Shown here one piece after another: positions 12,117 through 26,097 of a stretch of 64,000 bases of DNA. Location: positions 2,294,001-2,358,000 of the forward strand of contig JARWIR010000047.1 in the NCBI GenBank assembly GCA_029959085.1, given 5' to 3'. Both the position numbers and the translations under genes were made by a program. Position 1 is the first letter of the stretch, and every line of letters begins with the position of its first letter. The notes under the pieces are model-generated. The model was not told where the DNA came from. It was given only the letters and a program-made list of their open reading frames with translations, and did no database searches. Source of the DNA: Nemophila menziesii (taxonomy: Eukaryota; Streptophyta; Magnoliopsida; Boraginales; Hydrophyllaceae).

Positions 12117-14186
12117 TAATATAAAATATAAATAAAATTAAATAGTTTTAAAAATTTGAATTTTGAAATTTGGGAACTTAATTTTATATTTCTCACTAAT
12201 AGTGAAAAATAAATATAGTTGCATATGAGATATTATCGCAATCCAATATGTATTTCATTATTGTACAAATGGTAACTATATAAAGATATGTTTTATCATC
12301 CATTGAACAAATATTAAACAGAGTAACGCTTAACTTAACTAGCTAAAATAACAGGATTTTTATTTTAGCAAATCATGAATTTTCAAACTAGTGAGACAAA
12401 AAATATTTCTAAGACTTGTTTTCAACCTTCGTAGTCCTCTTGCCTAATATCTCCTCATAATGGCATTTTAGATGAGTATGGAATTGTTGAATCATCCATC
12501 TATTATAGAAAAATGATAAAATTGAGTGATTCCAAAATTGAGTTAATCTCTAATGAAACCGTTAGTGTTATAAATTCTCTAGAGTATGAGTTTTTACCTC
12601 TTAAGCTATATAATGAGACATGACATTTACTTATATAATCATGGGGTAAATATTTATTTCGGGATTTTTTACAAGTATAAATACCCCACAAATAACATTA
12701 CGAATAAATGTGTAGTATTACAACACGCCTATGAGAAATCTGGGATTTCCTCCTACTTTGGGAAGTGTACTTATGATTCCAACGAGGCCACCTTTTCATG
12801 GAGCTGCCTAGTCACCAAATATGAACTAATCAACTAGATATCCTCATTAATGAATAATATTTACCCATAACTAATATTAGATTGTTCCTTTAATAATTGA
12901 GATTTTTATTAAGCTTGGCCTAATTCTTTTCTAATAAACAAATAAGGGTGGAGAAGATCTTATGATCAATATAAATAATTCCTAAATTGTAATATTTTCT
13001 TATACTTTAAATACATAATTGATTACATGATAAATTTACTCGATAAAGGGATCTTGTGTAACTATTTTTAATTTATATGAAGTTAGATTAAACTCTGTTT
13101 TTGTCAAGAATGCAAATGTCTAAAGAAATTAAAAAAGTAACTTAAAGTCCTATGGCCACAAAAATACCCTATTTAAGAGACCATGATTACTTTTTATATT
13201 ACATCTTTATTGGAAAATATAAGAATGTAAAATTTATATAAAGATAGTATTACAAATGTTGAGAAATTTTTTTATATTATAAATAGATAAATAATATTTT
13301 GCATTTCTTTTTAGGAAGATATTAAAATAAAGTTGAATATAGAGAGTATTTAAAGTAATTGCATTGAATGCGTATATTAAAATTTCAATGAATTTCAACA
13401 TAAAGATTAACATTAACTGATATCTGTAAGGGATTCATGGTATTATTTAAAATTATTTGATTAATATTGAGATAGTATATTAACATAATTTATTGTAATA
13501 TTTGACTTTTATCTAAAAAAGAAAAATCTAAAATGTATAAGAATATCTAATATTGCAAATTCAACAAGTGAATCATATCTTCCTTATCAACTTGGATGGC
13601 TTTTTCTCACAAATTCCCCTTATTTTTCATCAAGCATTCATTGAGATTGTCTTCCCTTTGCACCTGATCTTCTATTTCCAATCACGTTTTCTTCAGATCC
13701 AAATGAATTGCTCTCTAACTTAATCAAAAATTCGACTGTGCCAGAGCTGGTTTCTTTCCTTTGGGGTGTACCCTTTTCTTGATCCGCAATTCTGTAAACA
13801 AACAAAAACTATATAATATTTATAAGGCTTGATTTTTTGTCAAAAAAACATATTTAGCATTAGCAAAATATTATTGCAAATTAATAAAAAAGAATATTAT
13901 TGAAATATTAATTGAAATGTTTCTATTAAACAAAAGGGTTGCTAATTGATATTTGTATCAGAATTATATTTGTTAGTTTTCAAAGAAACAAGTGAAACAA
14001 TGGAAGAAAAGTTTTTGAGCTCTTAAGATGAACACATATATTTACCCATTAAAAACAATCAGTTATCGTAATTTTATTTGATTAAAGTTATATTAAACAG
14101 GTTAAGAATGCAATAGAAGTATTAGAAATATATGGATGGGTCTTTCTTGAAAAATATATAATATTTATTAAAATTGATTTTTTTAG

Positions 14187-14433
14187 TATATATGTAAGAC
14201 GGAGAGAAGATTTCCTACACAAGTTTATATCCAAGGAACCTGAGAAGATTTATAAGCACTATTATAAGGATTGACCGATAGAGAAAACTAAGGCTAAGGA
14301 GGGATCTAAGCTTGAAAAATGCAACGGTCACTTGTTGCGAGATTTTATCAAGGAATGCTGGTTAAAATGTGGCTGCAACGTTAAGCAATGTAAGAATAGA
14401 GTAGTCCAGTAAGACATTTCTCGCAAGTTGCAG
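14187..14433 (+). pseudogene. SUVR-like pre-SET exon remnant, unit 4 (stops)
   Basis: Carries the same 9-bp loss, TGA at about 14272 and TAA after the GTCCAG as units 2 and 6. The lesions are therefore inherited from the ancestral B unit, not independent. Confidence 0.75.
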
Positions 14434-15800
14434 GTTATACTCACAAAAAACTATTTTTGAATTAAAAAATCAAACCTTTTTTTCACGGAGTAATTGAAAT
14501 ATGATGGCCAACGATCTTATGTGGGATAGAAAATGCACTTTGTCTTCTTGAGATCGTAGGTTTGGACATATCCATAGACAAGATTATAGAAACATAATAC
14601 ATAAATAGCGTCAATGGAAGTAGTTGTGGGTGTCGACTTTGAATAGTGTTTGAGTAACAGAAGCGGTAATATTGTTATTGTTTGGGACTATATATTAAGC
14701 GGCGGAGTTAGGGTTGGCTTAGGACGAAGTTTGGTTACAGCGTACCAATTAAAAATTACCCCAACCTATTTAAAATTAAAAGCCACAAGGGCCAAATACT
14801 CTAAGAGCACAACATATTTTTTACAACATAATGTCCAACTTTTTAATAAATTATTCGGGATCAACCCCAATAACCACAGTAGTCATTAAGTTCCCATTTT
14901 CACAAAATAATAATTATATATGCATGTCTTATGGACGGATCAAAATGGTTTTATTTTTGGCTATGATCTTATGTAATTTTAAATATAAAATCTAAAATTT
15001 TGAAGGGATTTTGTGCGAGCGCTGGTAAAGATACACATTTATTAAAACAATATTTGCAAAAAATACAAAACCAAGAAGAAAAAAAGGGTATGTGAGGATA
15101 GAAGGTTCCGAAAAGTAAGTGCAAAAATGAAAACAAATATAAACAAAATACAATCCTTAACGAGAGACCAGTTATATCCTCCAAATATATTTATGCTTGT
15201 TGTGATCAAAACAGATTTATAAATAATTGATTTTTGATGAAGAACCGAGTAAGTAAACTAGATACCCAAAGCTGACAAAAATACAAACAAGTTAGAGTGA
15301 CTTCCCATGTGAAAATCGATGAATAGCTCCTTTCCATGAAGATTAAAACTTAATTCCGAAGTGGCTGTTTAGCAAACGAAATTCCTAGTGGCAAGAGATA
15401 TATTTGCACCCAAAATGGACTTACAAGAATAACAGGGGATAGAGTAACAAAGACAGATGAATTTGGAGGATTGGCTTATAGTTGAAGATTAAGATCATGT
15501 TTTCTCGTTCTCTGCGTATGTCGTATTTTCTACTTTATGAACATCATGCACGCCTAAGCTGAAAAAATAGAGCATCCTTCTTCTATGAGTCATGTTTTAT
15601 TTATTCGAATTTGTTTTTTTAGCTTTAACTTTTGACCAGATAAATATTGAACTGAATATTTAAGCTTTCTTTGTTTTTACTCGCGTATTACATTTTTCGA
15701 ACACAACTCAAATTGACCCAACTTGCTGAATGCAATATTTAATATTATTAATCAGAATAAGTAAAATGTTGTCCTAGTTAATATTTGAACTATATTTTTA

Positions 15801-16032
15801 TACGCCCTCCTTCCAACTTTATTTATTCACCTTTTTTCGTGAGGAATGATTAAGAAATTTTTTATTAGCATCTCTATTTAAAATATCACTCTTACTCAAT
15901 AAGTATAAGGTTATTTATTGCACTACTCCTTTTAACTAATTAAAAGGTGTCTTGATATTGTAAAATAAAACAAAAACTTATTGAACATCCTCTTTTAAAA
16001 AGCTGGAGAAAAAAGATGAACATGGAGAGTTA
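15801..16032. mobile_element. Stowaway-like MITE relic, unit 4
   Basis: B-type copy with left end CGCCCTCCTTCC and right end GGAGAGTTATA. Confidence 0.55.
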
Positions 16033-18089
16033 TAATATAAAATATATATAGTTTTAAGAATTTAAATTTTGAAATTTGGGAACTTAATTTTATATTTCTC
16101 ATTAATAGTGAAAAATAAAAATAGTTTCATATAAGATATTATCGCAATCCAATATGTATTTCATTATTTTACAAATGGTAACTATATAAAGATACGTTTA
16201 TCATCCATTGAACGAATATTAAACAGAGTAACGCTTAACTTAACTAGATAAAATAACAGGATTTTTATTTCAGCAAATCATGAATTTTCAAACTAGTGTG
16301 AAAAAAAATATTTCTAACACTTGTTTTCAACCTTCCTAGTCCTCTTGCCTAATATCTCCACATAATGGCATTTTAGATGAGTATGGAATTGTTGAATCAT
16401 CCATCTATTATAGAAAAATGATAAAATTGAGTGATTCCAAAATTGAATTAATCTTTAATGAAACTGTTAGTGTTATAAATTCTCTAGAGTATGAGTTTTT
16501 ACCTCTTAAGCTATATAAGGAGACATGACATTTACTTATATAATCATGGGGTAAATATTTTTTCGGGATGTTTTACAAATATAAATACCCCACAAATGAC
16601 ATTACGAATAAATGTGTAGTATTACAACACGCCTATGAGAAATCTGGGATTTCCTCCTACTTTGGGAAGTGTACTTATGATTCCAACGAGGCCACCTTTT
16701 CATGGAGCTGCCTAGTCACCAAATATGAACTAATCAACTAGATATCCTGATTAATGAAAAGTATTTACCCATAACTAATATTAGATTGTTCCTTTAACAA
16801 TTGAGATTTTTATTAAGCTTGGCCTAATTCTTTTCAAATAAACAAATAAGGGTGGAGAAGCTCTTATGATCAATATACATAATTCCTAAATTGTAATATT
16901 TTCTTATACTTTAAATACATAATTGATTACATGATAAATTTACTCGATAAAGGGCTCTTGTGTAACTATTTTTAATTTATATGAAGTTAGATTAAACCCA
17001 GTTTTTGTCAAGAATGCAAATGTCTAAAGAAATTAAAAAAGTAACTTTAAGTCCTACGTCCAAAAAAATACCCTATTTAAGAGACCATGATTACTTTTTA
17101 TATTACATCTTTATTACATAATATAAGAATGTAAAATTTATATAAAGATAGTATTAAAATGGTTGAGAATTGTTTTTATATTATAAATAGATAAATGATA
17201 TTTTGCATTTCTTTTTAGGAAGATAGTAAAAGAAAGTTCAACATAGAGAGTATTTAAAGTAATTGCATTGGATGCATATATTAAAATTTCAATGAATTTC
17301 ACCATAAAGATTATCATTAACTGATATCAGTAAGGGATTCATGGTATTATTTAAAATTATTTTATTAATATTTAGATAGTATATTAACATAATTTATTGT
17401 AATATTTGACTTTTATCTAAAAAAGAAAAATCTAAAATGTATAAGAATATCTAATATTGCAAATTCAACAAGTGAATCATATCTTCCTTATCCACTTGGA
17501 TGGCTTTTTCTCACAAATTCCCCTTATTTTTCATCAAGCATTCATTGAGATTGTCTTCCCTTTGCACCTGATCTTCTATTTCCAATCACGTTTTCTTCAG
17601 ATCCAAATGAATTGCTCCCTAACTTAATCAAAAATTCGACTGCTCCAGAGCTGGTTTCTTTCCTTTGGGGTGTACCCTTTTCTTGATCCGCAATTCTGTA
17701 AACAAACAAAAACTATATAATATTTATAAGGCTTGATTTTTTGTCAAAAAAATATATTTAGCATTAGCAAAATATTATTGTAAATTAATAAAAAAGAATA
17801 TTATTGAAATCTTAATTGAAATGTTTCTATTAAACAAAAGGGTTGCTAATTGATATTTGTATCAGAATTATATTTGTTAGTTTTCAAAGAAACAAGTGAA
17901 ACAATGGAAGAAAAGTTTTTGAGCTCTTAATGACCACATATATTTACCCAATAAAAACAATCAGTTATCCGTAATTTTATTTAATTAAAGGTATATTAAA
18001 CAGGTTAAGAATGCAATAGAAGTGTTAGAAATATATGGATGGGTCTTTCTTGAAAAATATATAATATTTATTAAAATTGATTTTTTTAG

Positions 18090-18342
18090 TATATATGTAA
18101 GACGGAGAGAAGATTTCTTACACAAGTTTATTTCCATGCACGAGGAACCTGGGAAGCATTATAAGCATTATTGTAAGGATTGTCTGATAGAGAAAGCTAA
18201 GGCTAAAGAGGGATCTACGCCTGAAAAATGCAACAGTCACTTGTTGCGAGATTTTATCAAGGAATGCTGGTTAAAATGTGGCTGCAACGTTAAGGAATGT
18301 AAGAATAGAGTAGTCTAGCAAGACATTTCTCGCGAGTTGCAG
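18090..18342 (+). pseudogene. SUVR-like pre-SET exon remnant, unit 5 (late stop)
   Basis: Open from the acceptor through KNRVV, then TAG at about 18316 replaces the Gln codon seen in units 1 and 7. A Gln to Glu change also lies beside the last Cys (KECKN). Confidence 0.75.
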
Positions 18343-19862
18343 GTTATACTCACAAAAAACTATTTTCTAATTAAAAAAACAAACCTTTTTTTCACAGAGT
18401 AATTGAAATAAGATGGTCAATGATCTTATGTGGGATAGAAAATGCACTTTGTCTTCTTGAGATATATCCATAGACAAGATTATAGAAACATAATACAGAA
18501 ATAGTGCCAATGGAGGTAGTTGTGGGCGTCGACTTTGAATAGCGTTTGAGTAACACAAGCGGTAATATTGTTATTGTTTGGGACTATATATTAAGCAGTG
18601 GAGTTAGGGTTGGGTTACAATAAACTATGCAACCCAACCTATTAAAAAGTAGTCCAACTAAAAAGACACGGAGACAAACATTTTTTAGACCAGCCCAAGT
18701 TTTAGATTAGTCCAATCCAAAGTCACACTGGCCAAACATTTTTTTAGCCCAACCTATGTTTTATAAGAGATATTATAGTTTTTGGGTGGAGCTATATCGT
18801 AAAGGGACGAAGTTTGGTTACAGTGTAACAATTTAAAATTACCCCAACCTATTTTAAATTAAAAGCCACAAGGGTCAAATACTCTAAGAACACAACATAT
18901 TTTTTACAACATAATGTCCAAATTTTCAATTAATTATTCGGGATCAACCCCAATAACGACACTAGTCATTAAGTTCCCATTTTCAAAATATAATAATTAT
19001 ATATGCATGTCTTATGGACGGATCAAAATGGTTTTATTTTTGGCTATGATCTTACGTAAGTTTAAATATAAAATCTAAAATTTTGAAAGGATTTTGTGCG
19101 AGCGCTGGTAAAGATACACATTTATTAAAACAATATTTGCAAAAACACAAAACCAAGAAGAAAAAAAGGGTATGTGAGGATAGAAGGTTTCGAAAAGTAA
19201 GTGAAAAAATGAAAACAAATATAAACAAAAATACAATCCTTAACGAGAGACCAGTTATATCCTCCAAATATATTTATGCTTGTTGTGATCAAAACAGATA
19301 TATAAATAAGTGATTTTTGATGAAGAACCGAGTAAGTAAACTAGATACCCAAAGCTGACAAAAATACAAACAAGTAAGAGTGACTTCCTATGTGAAAATC
19401 GATGAATAGCTCCTTCCCATGAATATTAAAACTTAATTCCGAAGTGGCTGTTTAGCAAACGAAATTCCTAGTGGCAAGAGATATATTTGCACCCAAAATG
19501 GACTTACAAGAATAACAGGGGACAGAGTAACAAAGACAGATGAATTTGGAGGATTGGCTTATAGTTAAAAGTTAAGATCATCTTTTCTCGTTCTCTGCGT
19601 ATGTCGCATTTTCTAGTTGATGAACATCATGCACGCCTAAGCTGAAAAAATAGAGCATCGTTCTTCTATGAATCATGTTTTATTTATTAGAATTTGTTTG
19701 TTTAGCTTTAACTTTTGACCAGATAAATATTAAACTGAATATTTAAGCTTTCTTTGTTTTTACTCGCGTGTTACTTTTTTCGAACACAACTCAAATTGAC
19801 CTAATATTATTAATCAGGATAAGTAAAATGTTGTCCTAGTTAATATTTGAACTATATTTTTA

Positions 19863-20094
19863 TACGCCCTCCGTCCAACTTTATTTATTCACCTTTTTCG
19901 TGAGGAATGATTAAGAAATTTTTTATTAGCATCTCTATTTAAAATATCACTCTTACTCAATAAGTATAAGGTTATTTATTGCACTACTCCTTTTAACTAA
20001 TTAAAAGATGTCTTGATATTGTAAAATAGAAAAAAAAATTATTGAACATCGTATTTTAAAAAGTTGGAGAAAAAAAGATGGACATGGGGAGTTA
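19863..20094. mobile_element. Stowaway-like MITE relic, unit 5
   Basis: A-type copy with the CCTCCGTCC left end intact. Confidence 0.57.
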
Positions 20095-22164
20095 TAATAT
20101 AAAATATAAATAAAATTAAATAGTTTTAAAAATTTGAATTTTGAAATTTGGGAACTTAATTTTATATTTCTCACTAATAGTGAAAAATAAATATAGTTGC
20201 ATATGAGATATTATCGCAATCCAATATGTATTTCATTATTGTACAAATGGTAACTATATAAAGATATGTTTTATCATCCATTGAACAAATATTAAACAGA
20301 GTAACGCTTAACTTAACTAGCTAAAATAACAGGATTTTTATTTTAGCAAATCATGAATTTTCAAACTAGTGAGACAAAAAATATTTCTAAGACTTGTTTT
20401 CAACCTTCGTAGTCCTCTTGCCTAATATCTCCTCATAATGGCATTTTAGATGAGTATGGAATTGTTGAATCATCCATCTATTATAGAAAAATGATAAAAT
20501 TGAGTGATTCCAAAATTGAGTTAATCTCTAATGAAACCGTTAGTGTTATAAATTCTCTAGAGTATGAGTTTTTACCTCTTAAGCTATATAATGAGACATG
20601 ACATTTACTTATATAATCATGGGGTAAATATTTATTTCGGGATTTTTTACAAGTATAAATACCCCACAAATAACATTACGAATAAATGTGTAGTATTACA
20701 ACACGCCTATGAGAAATCTGGGATTTCCTCCTACTTTGGGAAGTGTACTTATGATTCCAACGAGGCCACCTTTTCATGGAGCTGCCTAGTCACCAAATAT
20801 GAACTAATCAACTAGATATCCTGATTAATGAATAATATTTACCCATAACTAATATTAGATTGTTCCTTTCATAATTGAGATTTTTATTAAGCTTGGCCTA
20901 ATTCTTTTCTAATAAACAAATAAGGGTGGAGAAGATCTTATGATCAATATAAAGAATTCCTAAATTGTAATATTTTCTTATACTTTAAATACATAATTGA
21001 TTACATGATAAATTTACTCGATAAAGGGATCTTGTGTAACTATTTTTAATTTATATGAAGTTAGATTAAACTCTGTTTTTGTCAAGAATGCAAATGTCTA
21101 AAGAAATTAAAAAAGTAACTTAAAGTCCTATGGCCACAAAAATACCATATTTAAGAGACCATGATTACTTTTTATATTACATCTTTATTGGAAAATATAA
21201 GAATGTAAAATTTATATAAAGATAGTATTACAAATGTTGAGAAATTTTTTTATATTATAAATAGATAAATAATATTTTGCATTTCTTTTTAGGAAGATAT
21301 TAAAATAAAGTTGAACATAGAGAGTATTTAAAGTAATTGCATTGAATGCGTATATTAAAATTTCAATGAATTTCAACATAAAGATTAACATTAACTGATA
21401 TCAGTAAGGGATTCATGGTATTATTTAAAATTATTTGATTAATATTTAGATAGTATATTAACATAATTTATTGTAATATTTGACTTTTATGTAAAAAAGA
21501 AAAATCTAAAATGTATAAGAATATCTAATATTGCAAATTCAACAAGTGAATCATATCTTCCTTATCCACTTGGATGGCTTTTTCTCACAAATTCCCCTTA
21601 TTTTTCATCAAGCATTCATTGAGATTGTCTTCCCTTTGCACCTGATCTTCTATTTCCAATCACGTTTTCTTCAGATCCAAATGAATTGCTCCCTAACTTA
21701 ATCAAAAATTCGACTGTGCCAGAGCTGGTTTCTTTCCTTTGGGGTGTACCCTTTTCTTGATCCGCAATTCTGTAAACAAACAAAAACTATATAATATTTA
21801 TAAGGCTTGATTTTTTGTCAAAAAAACATATTTAGCATTAGCAAAATATTATTGCAAATTAATAAAAAAGAATATTATTGAAATATTAATTGAAATGTTT
21901 CTATTAAACAAAAGGGTTGCTAATTGATATTTGTATCAGAATTATATTTGTTAGTTTTCAAAGAAACAAGTGAAACAATGGAAGAAAAGTTTTTGAGCTC
22001 TTAAGATGAACACATATATTTACCCAATAAAAACAATCAGTTATCGTAATTTTATTTGATTAAAGTTATATTAAACAGGTTAAGAATGCAATAGAAGTAT
22101 TAGAAATATATGGATGGGTCTTTCTTGAAAAATATATAATATTTATTAAAATTGATTTTTTTAG

Positions 22165-22411
22165 TATATATGTAAGACTGAGAGAAGATTTCCTACACAA
22201 GATTATATCCAAGGAACCTGAGAAGATTTATAAGCACTATTATAAGGATTGACCGATAGAGAAAACTAAGGCTAAGGAGGGATCTAAGCCTGAAAAATGC
22301 AACGGTCACTTGTTGCGAGATTTTATCAAGGAATGCTGGTTAAAATGTGGCTGCAACGTTAAGCAATGTAAGAATAGAGTAGTCCAGTAAGACATTTCTC
22401 GCAAGTTGCAG
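22165..22411 (+). pseudogene. SUVR-like pre-SET exon remnant, unit 6 (stops)
   Basis: B-type copy with TGA at 22250 and the late TAA. A private change turns the VRRRED block into VRLRED. Confidence 0.75.
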
Positions 22412-22688
22412 GTTATACTCACAAAAAACTATTTTTGAATTAAAAAATCAAACCTTTTTTTCACGGAGTAATTGAAATATGATGGCCAACGATCTTATGT
22501 GGGATAGAAAATGCACTTTGTCTTCTTGAGATCGGAGGTTTGGACATATCCATAGACAAGATTATAGAAACATAATACATAAATAGCGTCAATGGAAGTA
22601 GTTGTGGGTGTCGATTTGAATAGTGTTTGAGTAACAGAAGCGGTAATATTGTTATTGTTTGGGACTATATATTAAGCGGCGGAGTTAG

Positions 22689-22742
22689 GGTTGGCTTAGG
22701 ACGAAGTTTGGTTACGGTTGGCTTAGGACGAAGTTTGGTTAC
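22689..22742 (+). repeat. 27-bp tandem duplication, unit 6
   Basis: The stretch starting GGTTGGCTTAGGACG and ending TTTGGTTAC occurs twice in direct succession (22689-22715 and 22716-22742). Units 2 and 4 have it once. It sits exactly at the B-type deletion junction. Confidence 0.92.
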
Positions 22743-23804
22743 AGCGTACCAATTAAAAATTACCCCAACCTATTTAAAATTAAAAGCCACAAGGGCCAAA
22801 TACTCTAAGAGCACAACATATTTTTTACAACATAATGTCCAAATTTTAAATAAATTATTCGGGATCAACCCCAATAACCACAGTAGTCATTAAGTTCCCA
22901 TTTTCACAAAATAATAATTATATATGCATGTCTTATGGACGGATCAAAATGGTTTTATTTTTGGCTATGATCTTATGTAATTTTAAATATAAAATCTAAA
23001 ATTTTGAAGGGATTTTGTGCGAGCGCTGGTAAAGATACACATTTATTAAAACAATATTTGCAAAAAATACAAAACAAAGAAGAAAAAAAGGGTATGTGAG
23101 GATAGAAGGTTCCGAAAAGTAAGTGCAAAAATAAAAACAAATATAAACAAAATACAATCCTTAACGAGAGACCAGTTATATCCTCCAAATATATTTATGC
23201 TTGTTGTGATCAAAACAGATTTATAAATAATTGATTTTTGATGAAGAACCGAGTAAGTAAACTAGATACCCAAAGCTGACAAAAATACAAACAAGTTAGA
23301 GTGACTTCCCATGTGAAAATCGATGAATAGCTCCTTTCCATGAAGATTAAAACTTAATTCCGAAGTGGCTGTTTAGCAAACGAAATTCCTAGTGGCAAGA
23401 GATATATTTGCACCCAAAATGGACTTACAAGAATAACAGGGGATAGAGTAACAAAGACAGATGAATTTGGAGGATTGGCTTATAGTTGAAGATTAAGATC
23501 ATGTTTTCTCGTTCTCTGCGTATGTCGCATTTTCTACTTTATGAACATCATGCACGCCTAAGCAGAAAAAATAGAGCATCCTTCTTCTATGAGTCATGTT
23601 TTATTTATTCGAATTTGTTTTTTTAGCTTTAACTTTTGACCAGATAAATATTGAACTGAATATTTAAGCTTTCTTTGTTTTTACTCGCGTATTATATTTT
23701 TCGAACCCAACTCAAATTGACCCAACTTGCTGAATGCAATATTTAATATTATTAATCAGAATAAGTAAAATGTTGTCCTAGTTAATATTTGAACTATATT
23801 TTTA

Positions 23805-24036
23805 TACGCCCTCCTTCCAACTTTATTTATTCACCTTTTTTCGTGAGGAATGATTAAGAAATTTTTTATTAGAATCTCTATTTAAAATATCACTCTTACT
23901 TAATAAGTATAAGGTTATTTATTGCACTACTCCTTTTAACTAATTAAAAGGTGTCTTGATATTGTAAAATAAAACAAAAACTTATTGAACATCCTCTTTT
24001 AAAAAGCTGGAGAAAAAAGATGGACATGGAGAGTTA
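23805..24036. mobile_element. Stowaway-like MITE relic, unit 6
   Basis: B-type copy with CCTCCTTCC. Confidence 0.55.
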
Positions 24037-25546
24037 TAATATAAAATATATATAGTTTTAAAAATTTAAATTTTGAAATTTGGGAACTTAATTTTATATT
24101 TCTCATTAATAGTGAAAAATAAAAATAGTTTCATATAAGATATTATCGCAATCCAATATGTATTTCATTATTTTACAAATGGTAACTATATAAAGATACG
24201 TTTTATCATCCATTGAACGAATATTAAACAGAGTAACGCTTAACTTAACTAGCTAAAATAACAGGATTTTTATTTCAGCAAATCATGAATTTTCAAACTA
24301 GTGTGAAAAAAAATATTTCTAACACTTGTTTTCAACCTTCCTAGTCCTCTTGCCTAATATCTCCACATAATGGCATTTTAGATGAGTATGGAATTGCTGA
24401 ATCATCCATCTATTATAGAAAAATGATAAAATTGAGTGATTCCAAAATTGAATTAATCTTTAATGAAACCGTTAGTGTTATAAATTCTCTAGAGTATGAG
24501 TTTTTACCTCTTAAGCTATATAAGGAGACATGACATTTACGTATATAATCATGGGGTAAATATTTTTTCGGGATGTTTTACAAATATAAATACCCCACAA
24601 ATGACATTACGAATAAATGTGTAGTATTACAACACGCCTATGAGAAATCTGGGATTTCCTCCTAATTTGGGAAGTGTACTTATGATTCCAACGAGGCCAC
24701 CTTTTCATGGAGCTGCCTAGTCACCAAATATGAACTAATCAACTAGATATCCTGATTAATGAAAAGTATTTACCCATACCTAATATTAGATTGTTCCTTT
24801 AACAATTGAGATTTTTATTAAGCTTGGCCTAATTCTTTTCAAATAAACAAATAAGGGTGGAGAAGCTCTTATGATCAATATACATAATTCCTAAATTGTA
24901 ATATTTTCTTATACTTTAAATACATAATTGATTACATGATAAATTTACTCGATAAAGGGCTCTTGTGTAACTATTTTTAATTTATATGAAGTTAGATTAA
25001 ACCCAGTTTTTGTCAAGAATGCAAATGTCTAAAGAAATTAAAAAAGTAACTTTAAGTCCTACGTCCAAAAAAATACCCTATTTAAGAGACCATGATTACT
25101 TTTTATATTACATCTTTATTACATAATATAAGAATGTAAAATTTATATAAAGATAGTATTAAAATGGTTGAGAATTGTTTTTATATTATAAATAGATAAA
25201 TGATATTTTGCATTTCTTTTTAGGAAGATAGTAAAATAAAGTTGAACATAGAGAGTATTTAAAGTAATTGCATTGGATGCATATATTAAAATTTCAATGA
25301 ATTTCAACATAAAGATTATCATTAACTGATATCAGTAAGGGATTCATGGTATTATTTAAAATTATTTTATTAATATTTAGATAGTATATTAACATAATTT
25401 ATTGTAATATTTGACTTTTATCTAAAAAAGAAAAATCTAAAATGTATAAGAATATCTAATATTGCAAATTCAACAAGTGAATCATATCTTCCTTATCCAC
25501 TTGGATGGCTTTTTCTCACAAATTCCCCTTATTTTTCATCAAGCAT

Positions 25547-25700
25547 TCATTGAGATTGTCTTCCCTTTGCACCTGATCTTCTATTTCCAATCACGTTTTC
25601 TTCAGATCCAAATGAATTGCTCCCTAACTTAATCAAAAATTCGACTGCTCCAGAGTTGGTTTCTTTCCTTTGGGGTGTACCCTTTTCTTGATCCGCAATT
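25547..25700 (-). other. Exon-like open frame on minus strand, present in every unit
   Basis: On the minus strand a strong plant-type acceptor (T-rich tract, then TTTGTTTACAG) precedes 154 bp that read as 50 residues and a TGA. The peptide is polar and protein-like, with blocks ADQEKGTPQRKE, SSGTVEFLIK, GSNSFGSEEN and SGAKGRQSQ, unlike the hydrophobic AT-driven frames elsewhere. An AAG|GTAGGG donor lies inside it in most C units, so it could be an internal or a last exon. The equivalent in unit 1 is 1424-1577. The frame survives in nearly all units; unit 16 has a one-base loss near 60810. I do not recognise the protein. Substitutions between copies are often amino-acid changing, so present constraint is doubtful. 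Confidence 0.35.
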
Positions 25701-26097
25701 CTGTAAACAAACAAAAACTATATAATATTTATAAGGCTTGATTTTTTGTCAAAAAAATATATTTAGCATTAGCAAAATATTATTGTAAATTAATAAAAAA
25801 GAATATTATTAAAATTCGTAATTTAAATGTTTCTATTAAACAAAAGGGTTGCTAATTGATATTTGTATCAGAATTATATTTGTTAGTTTTCAAAGAAACA
25901 AGTGAAACAATGGAAGAAAAGTTTTTGAGCTCTTAAGATGACCACATATATTTACCCAATAAAAACAATCAGTTATCCGTAATTTTATTTAATTAAAGGT
26001 ATATTAAACAGGTTAAGAATGCAATAGAAGTGTTAGAAATATATGGATGGGTCTTTCTTGAAAAATATATAATATTTATTAAAATTGATTTTTTTAG

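Larger units (their letters stand above)
8025..12233 (+). repeat. Tandem unit 3 (variant A with MITE)
   Basis: The longest unit, about 4.2 kb, because it carries the 168-bp MITE at 10453-10620. It also has a 14-bp deletion in the pre-SET exon and a deletion near 10865. From about 11,070 to 11,600 it shares private variants with unit 12, such as ATGTCTGTTG and TATTTCCACCC. Confidence 0.92.
12234..16139 (+). repeat. Tandem unit 4 (variant B)
   Basis: Its length (3906 bp between anchors) equals that of unit 2, and it shares the B deletion and both pre-SET stop codons. By eye it differs from units 2 and 6 at only scattered bases, so duplication or homogenisation was recent. Confidence 0.93.
16140..20211 (+). 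repeat. Tandem unit 5 (variant A)
   Basis: Close relative of unit 1. It has lost about 26 bp near 19,800, just after the AAATTGACCTA stretch, which accounts for its 4072-bp length against 4098 in unit 1. The pre-SET frame ends early at a TAG. Confidence 0.93.
21..24143 (+). repeat. Higher-order A-B dimer repeats (three copies)
   Basis: Units 1+2, 3+4 and 5+6 form three successive dimers (21-8024, 8025-16139, 16140-24143) of 8004, 8115 and 8004 bp. The middle one is longer mainly because of the MITE. A resembles A and B resembles B more than A resembles its B neighbour, which is the signature of a higher-order repeat produced by duplication of a diverged pair. Confidence 0.85.
20212..24143 (+). 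repeat. Tandem unit 6 (variant B)
   Basis: Variant B unit like units 2 and 4, with a private 27-bp tandem duplication at 22689-22742. The duplication explains its extra length (3932 against 3906). Confidence 0.93.
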
